Shown here: piece after piece, positions 8,942 through 18,774 of the stretch | Layout of the letters: every line of letters starts with the position of its first letter | Numbering within the stretch: position 1 is the stretch's first letter | Origin: Oppiella nova | Taxonomy: Eukaryota; Arthropoda; Arachnida; Sarcoptiformes; Oppiidae | NCBI GenBank assembly: GCA_905397405.1 | Contig: CAJPVJ010000839.1 | Span: 1 to 20,082 of the forward strand | Direction of reading: 5' to 3' | DNA: 20,082 nucleotides | Position numbers and translations under genes: made by a program | The notes under the pieces: model-generated | The model's input: only the letters and a program-made list of their open reading frames with translations | What the model was told of the DNA's origin: nothing | Databases searched by the model: none

Positions 8942-10235
8942 TGTTGGCAATAATTAATTTTACTGTTAAATTTTTAAGTAAGTGAATATCATATTATTGT
9001 ATGTAGAACATTATCCATAAAGTAGCTGTTCAAAAAATATCATTTAATTATGAAATTATTGTGCTTTAAATAATATTAATATTTTTATATTTTCTAATTA
9101 GATATATATTTTTAATATTCATTTACTTGGTCTTTGGCGATCTATGAACGTAAACATAGAAATTAAATAAAATATCATATATAATATAATGAATTCATTA
9201 ATCATGACTAACTTGAGATATTGATTTTTTTATTTGATTATAAAAACTAGCTTATAATATAAAAGCGCATTTAATAATAAATAAATACTTTATAATTTGC
9301 TAATATCTGTACTATCATATTTTAAAATGTTGATTTTCAGTTATCATTATATTCAAATTCATTAGCCTAACTTAATTTGTTTTGATATTTTAGTATAATA
9401 GTACTGGATTATTATTTTTGAAGTGCAATAATATTTTTGTAAACCTTAATTTTTAAAACGTGTAATTTAATTTTTAATACAGTTATCTTAAAACAAAATA
9501 ATATAAATTTATTATAAAAATACTGTAAAACAAAATATTAATTCAGTATTAACACTTTTGATATAAGATGTGAATACAACAGATAGTTAATACAATGTGA
9601 ATTATTTATAATATAAAAATTATATTTAATCATTAAGTAATTTTAATAAAATTGCCTTAATCCAAGTTTTTATTGTAGTTTTATAAATAAGAAATTTGTG
9701 TTTTCATCAATAGTGTTATTGTTTATAATAAACTGGTACATTAGTTGAAGTTTTATAAAAAAAACTTAAAATATTTTATTATAGTATTTTGCATATTAAG
9801 CACAAATCAATTAATTGATTAAAAATTATAGACTGCCTCGGTATATTGATTTTCAATTAGATAATATGGAAATGTAAAATAATCTATAATGAAAATTCCA
9901 TAGTTAAACATTTATCAATAGCTAATATCTATTTTTGAAAAACTATTTATGAATGTTGATTTCCAGTATTATTAGTTAAATTTGATATGTTTTGATATTT
10001 TAATTTGATCATTATTTTGAATGCAAAATAATATGTTAGTGGATGTTAATTAAATATTTAAAAGTAAAATTGCAATACAGTTATCTTTAAATCCAATAAT
10101 GTAAACTGATAATAATAAAGTAAACAACATATTAACAAGTTTGATATACTTGCTCGAGTCAAATATGAACATGGCCAATGTTAATTATATAATTTTTATT
10201 ATGAATTTTATATAATTTAAAATTACTTATTAATT
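8942..10235. other. Intergenic beta2-gamma2 with a diverged internal duplication
   Basis: AT-rich with no gene seen. The first 250 bases align with the 3' flank of beta1, including the empty site of the element at 4679. About 9320-9570 and 9948-10160 are diverged copies of each other, sharing TGTTGATTT.CAG, TTTTGATATTTTA and ATACAGTTATCTT in the same order. This suggests an older local duplication whose gene, if there was one, has been lost. Confidence 0.5.
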
Positions 10236-11707
10236 ATGAATTTTTTGGACAAACTTGACCGGATTATTCGCTGGATAGTAGGCTTCCCAAAATCTAATCA
10301 TAAATCCTATAAAACAGAGGGAATTGAGTTGTTTCACGAGTTTTTTCGTCGAAACACCTTGCTCATACCAAACAGTAATGAAGATTATTTTGCTCGCATA
10401 TACCCTCTGAAACGGGCTATAATAGCCGTTTTTCAATGCCTGACATTATGGGTACACGTTATTAAACTGACCCTGGTATTCGTCATTGATGACTTTTATG
10501 TGGATAGATTGCTAGGCAGTCCTTTGCCATACATAGTTCGGGGTTATATTTTGGAGATCATATGTGACGTGTGCACACTATTTTTTGCTATAATAAGTAA
10601 ATACTATTATTTTATTATGATACTATTTGAGTTACAAAAATTTTATTTTAAACAGGTACATATTTGTTAGTGAAAGGAGCTGGTAGAAATGCAAAGTTCA
10701 TTCATTTATTTCACAAACTAGATTACCGGGATACTTTAGAGCTCAATTCTGCTAATGAGAGGGTATTCGCTAAAAAGAGCATGTTCACTGTCAAGTATAT
10801 TGTGTGCGTGATTGAAATTAGTAAGGTCATATTTGCTGTATTCTATTCATGGCTTATGGGTGTGGTGTATTGGCAACACAAGGATAAATACAATTTGGCC
10901 TTGGTTATATTCTGGTATATTTGGACACTAATTATATTCAGGACACTTAACCGTGTATACGAGTGTAGCAAAATAATATAAATATAGCATAGTAACATGA
11001 ACGCTGAGTCTAAATCGGTCCAGATATGACCGAACACAATGAGATCCCTGGTTCCAATCATAATGTACATGCGTGGCTGTTTAACGCCATATAGTGTGCA
11101 CGTTTACATTTTCTCAAGAAGTTACTTGTATCTCAGATACACACACACACACACAATAGGGCGTTAAGCAGGGTGTAATTAATAAACATGACAATTTTTT
11201 AAATATTTAAAAGTAGACTTTCCACGAAAACTAATGGTTATACTCCGGGATCACAATGAGTGCAGTCGACTCACCCTCGAGACAAACTCATGGCTCAGAT
11301 ATATGTTGTTTCCCTTTTACTATATGCTTATACCAGGCATTGATTTTGCGGTCATTTTCATCATTTATGAGCCAAATATAGTGATTAAGATCACTATCTT
11401 ATTAACTATCGGTGCGGTTGTGGCGAACATGTTATACGTCACCCATTTAGTGACAGCCATTGGCGTTGAGGCTCATAAATCCTATAGATATTTGGCGTCT
11501 ATTATGGCTCGACAGCACCGGTACTACTATCGGGAAAAGGGATTGTCGACGGGATTAAGGCTTAAGACACAGACTTTGATGGAGAGACTGTCGGGACCTC
11601 TGATAGGCATCTATTGCTTGGATTTATTTCCGTTCACTAATTATGAGTTTTATATATTAGTCGCCAATTGTTTTCTACAGTTCACGTTGTTTTTGGGACT
11701 CATTTAA
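10236..11707 (+). pseudogene. Gamma2: divergent gustatory-receptor-like gene with a replaced middle
   Basis: Third receptor type. Exon 1 is 10236-10596 (ATG, MNFLDKLDRIIRWIVGF), the intron is 10597-10655 (GTAAAT...AACAG), and exon 2 starts at 10656 with phase as in alpha. Exon 2 follows the family to about 10960 (IWTLIIFRTLNRVY), then similarity ends and a stop is reached at 10979-10981. Exon 3 resumes at about 11214 and runs to the stop at 11705-11707, with GPLIGIYCLDLFPFTNYEF and a QF end. The family's fourth-helix end and following loop (about 35 residues) are not found in 10960-11213. That gap holds somewhat more GC-rich unrelated DNA and an AC repeat. It is probably a pseudogene. A divergent intron hiding a short exon cannot be fully excluded. 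AATAAA lies at 11833-11838. Confidence 0.7.
11139..11155. repeat. (AC)n microsatellite
   Basis: Seventeen bases of alternating A and C inside the non-homologous middle of gamma2. Confidence 0.9.
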
Positions 11708-11832
11708 ATAATTATGTTATATTGTGTACCAGGGTTAATACAATCTGTCATTTTTAATAATTTATGGAATTGTATAATATAATTGTAACATCTTATTAAT
11801 AATGAATAATTCATATTTTATCTAAAAGTTTC

Positions 11833-11838
11833 AATAAA
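11833..11838 (+). promoter_or_regulatory. Possible polyadenylation signal of gamma2
   Basis: AATAAA, 126 bases after the gamma2 stop. In AT-rich DNA this hexamer is common, so support is weak. Confidence 0.4.
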
Positions 11839-12104
11839 AGATTGTAAAAAAAATTTAGTTTAAAATACAAAAACTAATTATGAATTAATACAAAATCCTA
11901 TCATTTAATGTGAATATCAATGGCTTTCGTATGAATGCAATGGACTTTACGTCGAAATAAGCGCTTAATTAGTGTTTGTGTTAAGCATTGGTTGCCATAC
12001 GAGTCGTCAGTAAACACTAAAACACGTGACAAACATTTGACACAACATTTCATTTGTTTGCCATTCAATGGATTCGTGTCATTATTATTGGCTTTTATTT
12101 TTGA

Positions 12105-12164
12105 CAATTCAGTCACTTTTGTGTTCAACACATGTGTTGTTACAGTGATTGTGTGACTGAATTG
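12105..12164. promoter_or_regulatory. Nested palindromes just upstream of the TTF1-like gene
   Basis: CAATTCAGTCAC (12105-12116) and its exact complement GTGACTGAATTG (12153-12164) enclose a perfect 14-base palindrome, CAACACATGTGTTG (12126-12139), which contains the E-box form CACATG. It could bind a dimeric factor or form a stem in the 5' leader. A role is inference. Confidence 0.4.
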
Positions 12165-12199
12165 ATTTGCGTTTGAATTGTAAACCAATTGTCGGTATA

Positions 12200-13580
12200 A
12201 TGAAGAGAAAGGGAAAGGGATTTAGTATTCAATCAATTGATTGTCATTTAAATAGTCATCAAAAGTGTGGCAAAAGTGAAGAAATGGTCGACAAGTCGTT
12301 GAAGAGAAAGGGTTTTGTTGTGTTTGTGACAGAAGTTTGCAAACAATTGAACACTAATTGCGAGCAAAATGTGAATAATTTGGGGAAAAGTGTTGCGAAA
12401 GAGATGTCTATTAATAGCAATGCATTGGAAATGAATGGCAAACAAGGAGTGAGTGATAAATGTGTGCAAAGTATGGACACAACCAGTGATTGAATGCATG
12501 AATGCAGTGATAATGCGCTCATTAATAGTGACTATAATGGTGTGAATAATGGCAACAATTGTCTCATAAGTGACTCTCCGTTACATCTGCTGATCCCTTA
12601 CCAGAAATTTGGTCCCAAAGAGAGACAATTAGTTGAAGAAAATAATGTTTCAGTAATTAAAGGGCTTATGAGTGGCGAAGAGGTCGATATAATGAGAAAT
12701 AATTGGCAAAAGTTTTGCGATGATTACGACTGCGATGAAGACATGAAAACCCGATTATTAGGATATTTGGCATTCAGTGATAAATACACGAAAAGCGAGA
12801 GAAAACAGATTAAAGATTTCATAAGAAATGAGAAGTTTTACCTGCGATTAGCCAATGGGTTGCCTAACCGTACGGTCAAACAGGTTGGGCAAACAGCCGG
12901 CACTAAATTCAATACATTGAAAAAATACGGCATTTGACGGCACATGAGAGGCACACCATTAGGACGTTGTACTTAAGACATGGACGCAAGTGGACTAAAA
13001 TTGCTGAACCATTTCACTGCCACCCCTTGCAGTCCAGGGCTGTGTTATGCCGTTTTATGACAACAGTGGACAGCCCTATGATAAGGGGGAGTGGAGTCCG
13101 GATGAGGACAGGCGACTCATGGATGCCATGAAACGGGTGTTAAATACCGATGACTTGACTCAACATATATTCACCAAAAGTATTAAATACAGAGAAGCGA
13201 GAGATTTGGCGCAACTTAATAGGAATGATATCGATGTCTACCACCGCTGCAAATTTATTCTTCGGTGGAAAATCGCACGGTTTGGGGAACTGGATGATAA
13301 GTGGACCTCAAAGGACACATCAAAACTGATTTACTGTTTATTTAAATACAATTTTGACGACGAGTTGGCCATCGATTGGGATCTCATAAAAGAAAAGTTT
13401 GCGAAAATCTCGTCGTTTAATAATTTGATGAAAAACTGGAGACTCATTAAGTCTACCGTTCCCTCCGTTCACGAGAAACCCTATCAACTAATCATTGCTT
13501 TCTTTTTCGACCACTTTTTGCCACAATTTCTCAAAACCGATGAAGACTTACGAGAATTGGAGGACTTCTACCAAAACTGA
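12200..13580 (+). CDS. TTF1/Reb1-like Myb-domain protein, two frame breaks
   Basis: Resembles animal transcription termination factor 1, the nuclear DNA-binding protein that stops RNA polymerase I and remodels rDNA chromatin (family knowledge). The start ATG at 12200 opens with a basic KRKGKG stretch. An in-frame TGA at 12491-12493 is removed by a plausible intron, 12449-12604 (GTGAGT donor, pyrimidine-rich CCCTTACCAG acceptor, phase 0), joining NGKQG to KFGPKERQLVEENN. Then follow the DKYTKSERKQI region, a Myb repeat (GI-TAHERHTIRTLYLRHGRKWTKIA), a second (GEWSPDEDRRLMDAMKRV) and a third with IDWDLI and KNWRLIKS. The end, FFFDHFLPQFL, resembles TTF1's C-terminus. Two single-base losses break it: one G at about 12936 (a Trp expected) and T4 for T5 at 13053-13056. 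Both are homopolymer-type, so error or early decay. Confidence 0.7.
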
Positions 13581-13916
13581 TCGCTAATTAAACACTTATT
13601 CTTTGCATTCATTTACTAATAATTCAATTAATTATTAGTTTTTCTGTTATTTTATAGATTTATGTAAAATCATAATTTAGATAAATTTTTGTCTATTGAA
13701 TGCAAACACAATCAATACTTAACTTTTCAATTGAAAATCAATTACTCTTTAAGTCTTTTATTAAATTCAAAAATGAATATTGAGTTAAAAATATGAACTA
13801 ATTTTTGGGAACAATAAACTAATCGCGAATTAATTGTAAGTTTTAAATAATTTAATTCAAAATAAATAAATAATCAAAATATTAAAATCAGTTGTAGTTT
13901 GACAACAAAACAGATA
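13581..13916. other. Intergenic TTF1-like to F-box gene
   Basis: 336 AT-rich bases between two genes on the same strand, with AATAAA at 13814-13819. I see no gene or repeat beyond short AT palindromes. Confidence 0.5.
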
Positions 13917-15366
13917 ATGAGTGCCAAAGAGAAGAGTAGTATCCAAGAGAGTGGACCTCCTATTAAGACACCGGTTGTCCTCAACATCGATGTCTTGATT
14001 GAAATCTTCTCACATCTGGAGCCAAGAGATTGGATTCGTATGGAAAGAGTGTCCAAACAGTTCCAGATGTGTGTCAACTACTGGTGCCGTCGACTCACAC
14101 ATATATCCATCAATTCATTCTTTTGGATCGATCGCTACTATCCCAAGTGGACAGTCACTCCCAGATGTTATGTGTTTCCCAACCGTATCCCTACGTATCG
14201 AAGGCCTGTCGCAAGCAAAGAGAGAGTGCTTTGGATGTCACAGAAGTTCCCAAACATACAGCACCTGTCGTTCGGATACTTTGAGACCAATTACAAGATA
14301 TTCAATGAGACTGTGAATGCTTTCCAATCGCTGACTGAACTGCACATAAATGGTTGCCATCGAGTCATTGATAAACCGATCACACAATTAGCACAACTGT
14401 TGAAAAACATAAGAAAACTCACGTTAAGCCTCTGTTTTGACTTCAGTCACCTCTTGGAAGTGATGCCTGAGTTGACACAATTGGAGGCATTGATGATCGA
14501 TATGATTGAGTTTCACGACATATCTAGAGTTATCAATGCATTACCAAAAAGTATCAAATATTTGAAACTTTATTTCACTTCAAACGAGGATTTCAGTCGA
14601 GAATTGGCACAAAGACTGGTCGACAGTAATGGCAAACATTTGGATTACCTATCAATACATACGACTATAAGAACTCAAGAATCACTTGAGATAATCACTG
14701 ACCAAATGAATCTCAAAGGCTTTGAATACGAGTTTTAAGCCACGACTCTATCGATTGGCGCGGATTGTAAAGAGTGGCACAAAAGCAGACAAATCTCACA
14801 CATCTGTCACTCATTTCCCATAATTTTCTGGACTATGAATACACAGAAAAACGGATCCGATTCTCAAGAGTCAAAACACTTCGCCTACACTTCTGTCGCG
14901 TAAATGTGTCGGTGTTTGAGCCGTTGTTATCATGTTTTCCGGCGCTCAAGACATTTGCCATATCGTGGACAGTCATCCCGTGTCACATCCAAGTGATTAA
15001 CCATACTGGCAATGAATGTGTGACATGTTTTCGACAAATGTTTCATTTGATCGCAAAGTTTACATCAATTCGTCGATTAGTTATTTATTATGAAGACATC
15101 CAACTCAAGGCATCGGTTTTTGTCAAACCCTCTATGAGTTCCCAAACCTATCGGCCATTTATATGAGGAGTGGTCAGTATTACTACACTCACGAGTATTA
15201 TGGTGTTTGTCGTCAAATTATTTCCGTTTTATGCGATTTATGTGAAATAAATCCACAAAAGATGTTCACATTTCACGGGTTCAGTGATATATCCGATGAT
15301 ATCTGTGGCGGACATCTAGTGCCCAGAAATCTAAGATTCATTCGGAGTTTGGATGAAATGTTTTGA
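13917..15366 (+). CDS. F-box / leucine-rich-repeat-like protein, three frame breaks
   Basis: Substrate receptor type of an SCF ubiquitin ligase (family knowledge). The ATG at 13917 is the first in frame; the F-box follows at residues about 22-62 (LNIDVLIEIFSHLEPRDWIR, then MERVSKQF). Irregular leucine-rich repeats follow, for example LTELHINGC, IRKLTLSLC and LEALMIDMIEF, and after the breaks LTHLSLISHNF, VKTLRLHFC and PNLSAIYM. The frame changes three times: T4 at 14733-14736 (one T too many), A4 at 14781-14784 (one A too many) and T5 at 15117-15121 (one T short). Between breaks the protein stays sensible (KPRLYRLARIVKSGT; LYEFPNLSAIYM), so damage is slight: recent pseudogene or sequence errors. 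About 480 aa is expected if intact. A 35-base piece recurs in gamma1. Confidence 0.7.
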
Positions 15367-15385
15367 GAATAAAAAATGTTTATTC
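15367..15385 (+). promoter_or_regulatory. Polyadenylation signal within a small hairpin
   Basis: AATAAA at 15368-15373 starts two bases after the F-box gene stop. GAATAAA and TTTATTC pair perfectly around a five-base loop. The very short 3' UTR implied would be unusual but possible. Confidence 0.4.
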
Positions 15386-15928
15386 AATTAAAAGATGAAT
15401 TTTGAATTAAATTATAAAGACATTTCAGATAATTATGTATTAAATAAATAGTAATCCAATAATTGCTTAATTTGTGGTTATTTTTCATAAATTTGACTGT
15501 AATAATGATGCTATATATTGCATTTATTGCATATTATACAGCTTACCTCTAATTAATAACTAGAAGTTATTTTGCATAACACTGTTAAAGGATTCGACTT
15601 TAAAACCCCACCCCACCCTACCTAACACCCCTTGATGCTAAGTGGGGTGGTAGGTGGGGTGCTAAGTGGATTAATAGGTGGGGTAGGATGTTAAAATCAA
15701 ATCCCAGTTAAATATAAAATAAATTTAATTAGCAATAAGTTCAATTATATTCTTTTAACTTATTAAAAATTAATTAATAAGTATTTATTTGAAATTATTA
15801 ATACAAAAATATTTATCTATAATGTCATAAAATTATAATTAAAAACAATCATCATTATTATTATATTATAATTTTGATTATGTTGATTAATGTTAATGTT
15901 GCTGATGAATAGTCCCAGGTCATTCATA
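15386..15928. other. Intergenic spacer with a GC-rich hairpin element
   Basis: AT-rich apart from the hairpin at 15590-15705. No open frame in it looks coding. Confidence 0.5.
15590..15705. repeat. GC-rich hairpin, possible MITE/foldback
   Basis: The outer arms GGATTCGACTTTAA and, from the right on the other strand, GGATTTGATTTTAA pair. Inside, a C-rich strand (CCCCACCCCACCCTACC) faces a G-rich one (GTGGGGTGGTAGGTGGGGT). GTTAAA occurs just outside both ends (15584-15589 and 15707-15712, one base off the right arm), a possible target-site duplication. The G-runs could form a quadruplex. It stands out sharply from the surrounding AT-rich DNA. No family is recognised. Confidence 0.5.
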
Positions 15929-16114
15929 TTAACCTATAAGATCTTCGGTGGAGTCAGATCTTCGCCAATAATCCGGAATTTTAAAAAATAGATATCTTCT
16001 TAATTTCAAAATTACTTTTCTTAGACGATCATGGTCATTGCACTCATTGTAACTAAACATTATTATTATTAACAAAATTGTTTGTAACACTACTATAATT
16101 TTTAACTTGCACAT
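15929..16114 (-). CDS. Possible small secreted peptide, 61 aa
   Basis: The minus-strand ATG is at 16114 and the TAA at 15929-15931. The first 25 residues (MCKLKIIVVLQTILLIIIMF, then SYNEC) look like a signal peptide. The rest is charged with dibasic pairs (RK, RR, RR) and ends STEDLIG, a terminal glycine that could be amidated. The 3' half is less AT-rich than the surroundings and contains AGATCTTCG twice. I do not recognise the sequence, there is a single Cys after the signal segment, and short hydrophobic frames arise easily in AT-rich DNA. It may be chance. Confidence 0.3.
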   Translation of the reverse strand: MCKLKIIVVLQTILLIIIMFSYNECNDHDRLRKVILKLRRYLFFKIPDYWRRSDSTEDLIG

Positions 16115-18774
16115 TATTAATAAAATTATAAAGTTTGCAATATTTTAAAGTTTGTATTTAATTTTGCAAATATTTAGATGTATGATTTTTATTATAGTAA
16201 CGTTTATAATGTTAATATTTTATTGAAAAGCATTAATAATATTTTTTGAAATATTGCATTTCCTATTTAATTATTTTTAACTTATTTGTACATTTACCAT
16301 TTAAGGTAAACTAAGAGTATAGTTACTTTATTTGGATATGTATCCGGTTAAATTATAATAATTTTGTAACAATTTAGAAAATAATATCTAATCACTAAAA
16401 CATGTATAAATATTATAGCAATATTAAATCCTAACATAATTAATAAGAATAACATAGAATTAATTGACATGGCTAGCATGTTACTAAATAAGTACTTGTA
16501 TATCACACAATAATACTATCTCTGACTTATACTAGTTTTATGGGTATTAATAAAATTGCTCATTTAAAATGCAATACTTGTTTAAACCGTTCATAAAAAT
16601 GATATTTATGAATGACAGCTTCATTCATAAAAAAATAATATGACATAAACGTAAAATATAATGCCATAAAATTACTATTAACTAGATGAGACATGCACCT
16701 TTTCATGGGAATAGTACCGGTACAAAGTACGGCTAAAACCGATTTTACCTGATTTAAACCAAATATAAGTTTATGATATTTTAAAAATATACTGTTATTT
16801 TTAAGTAAAATGTTGTTTTATTTTGAGTCATTATTATATAAACTCCGGTTTAATACACTATTTCAGTTGAAAACTTTAAAACTTCATAGATATTTGTATT
16901 TGCTATATTACTCATATTATCAAATAAGATACTTTAACAATTGCTAAATTAACAGGTTATATCAATTTAATAATAAGTAAAAGTCCATTTTTGTTTGTGT
17001 ATTATATTAAATGAATTAATGTTATAAAATATGCAACAACTGTTAGTATAAATAGTTAGAAATTTTTAAAATTTATTAGATAGTGTTTTAGCTATATATT
17101 AATTAAATTATACCAAGAATAATTGAACTTAACAATGGAGTTTAAGTATAATTTGTTAATTGGTAAGTTTACAAATTTACATTTTTATCCTATTATTTAT
17201 AAACTTGTTCAAATGCTGTATTATATAATAATATATAATATTTATATTTAACTCGTATTTTTGTAAAAATAGTTTTTAAATATTAAAATTTAATTAACTA
17301 TATAACTAGTTAACTATTTAGTATAATACTGTATATTAAAATAATATAGCCAATTAATATTATGTATTAATAAAAGTCTGTTATTTTCCTTGCTCATAAA
17401 TCATTAGATAAGTAATCATTTAATATTAAAAGTTATAGAAATTATACCATAATCCATGACTTTTTAATTATCGTAATTAAAAACTTTATCATAATATAAA
17501 AAATGTCCTTGTATGTTACATGTAAACTCGCAGTTTACATTGAGTTCAAAATTAATTTTAAAAAAGTTAAATTTATTTAACAGTGATTTCCAAAATAATT
17601 AACTAGTTACTAGTATATACAGTCTTTATTTAATTACCATTGTAAAATAATTTAATAGGTTTGTATTTTTTAAAAGTAACGGAGCTTATGATTATTTAAT
17701 TTATTTATTACTAGCAAAATACAATTAAAGGTATTTAAAAATAAATAATTAAACGCTTAAATTTCTAGACATATTGCCAATAATGTCTCAAAATTTTGAG
17801 TTATCATGTAACTATTAATAATATTTATTGTATAACATTTAACAGTATAAAATTAGCATACTGTAAAAATTTTTAAAAAATCTTATTATTACAAAATAAT
17901 ATTTCAATTTAAAAGTTTGGGGAATAAAACAATCACTTAATCTATATTTTTAAATTATATTAATAATGTGAATTAATTAATATTTTTAAAATAGTTAATT
18001 CATTAATAAATATTGTTTCAAAATATGATAAGTTGGTATTATATAACAATTGTCTATGCCCTATTATTTTGCACCTTAAAATATTGTAGGGGCTATTTAT
18101 GAGCAAGGATATTTATGTATAATTATGAAAGGCACATCTGATATAAAGTTTGGTTATAAAACAATATTACAAATAAACTTGAAATACACCTGAAAATACA
18201 TTCATTTATTATCAATGTCGTAAATCAATTTTATTACATTTTTAATTGAAATCATAACATCACAATAATTTCTTTTTAATAATAAAAATAAATAAATAAT
18301 ACCTAAAGTACTTAACACGTAATGATAAAATAGTTTGCTATTAGTTATTATTATAGAAACATTATGACATAAAAATGAGTTTAATTTAAAATGTGTACCT
18401 TAGGTACATTTTATCTAGAATAGCAAGGTTAGCTAAGAAATATATTAATATTTCATCTATTCATTATACAGTATGTTATAACTTATAAGTGTTATACAGC
18501 TACGTACAGTTAATGAACTAATATTAAATATAACGTACAATGTAATTTAAAATTATGCTTAGCAATGCTATTACGTGAATTAATGCGGTAATAAATGTGC
18601 CGGATACATGTTGTTATTCACCAAATAGCTAATAATGAAACTATTGGCATTATATTTTATTAATTGTACGAAACTAGTAACTTTTAATTTAATTTAATTA
18701 AAAAGTGTTTTGTTATTAGTTATTAATATTTTTTGTGATAAATATTACATAAATAATCTCATTTTAATCACACA
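16115..18774. other. Long AT-rich intergenic region
   Basis: No gene seen on either strand. Small structures are a near-perfect hairpin TTTATGAATGA/TCATTCATAAA at about 16605-16631, a slightly GC-richer patch with GTACCGGTAC near 16716, an inverted TGTAAAC/GTTTACA pair near 17520-17540 and the palindrome TGTACCTTAGGTACA near 18393-18410. A possible inverted-repeat element is listed separately. The last few hundred bases presumably include the promoter of the peptide gene. Confidence 0.5.
17387..18109. mobile_element. Candidate non-autonomous element with 15-bp inverted ends
   Basis: TCCTTGCTCATAAAT at 17387-17401 and its exact complement at 18095-18109 are bounded by TATTT on the outside of both ends (17382-17386 and 18110-18114), as a 5-bp target duplication would look. 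The interior is AT-rich and non-coding. Short matches like this can arise by chance in such DNA, so this is tentative. Confidence 0.3.

Larger units (their letters stand above)
11708..12199. other. Intergenic gamma2 to TTF1-like gene, presumed promoter and 5' UTR
   Basis: Base composition becomes less AT-extreme from about 11930. Open frames on both strands here have no recognisable protein features. The clearest structure is the nested inverted repeat at 12105-12164, ending 35 bases before the chosen start codon. Confidence 0.5.

Noticed and set aside
10843-11070. 75-codon minus-strand frame in gamma2
   Set aside because: Antisense to exon 2 and the replaced segment; no protein features.
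1-11707. Insect odorant-receptor identity for the 7TM genes
   Set aside because: The C-terminal QF and LFxLTN-type motifs fit the broader GR family, and the odorant-receptor subfamily is known from insects only, whereas the context suggests a mite.
11901-12188. 95-codon minus-strand frame and a 73-codon plus-strand frame upstream of the TTF1-like gene
   Set aside because: They overlap each other on opposite strands, have no family resemblance and lie across the palindromic promoter or leader region.
12494-12937. Reading the segment from ATG 12494 as a separate gene
   Set aside because: It is in the same frame as the segment before it, and a good intron (12449-12604) removes the intervening stop, so one gene is more likely.
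13999-14316. Alternative + strand frames inside the F-box gene
   Set aside because: They lie in other frames of a region clearly coding for the F-box and leucine-rich repeats.
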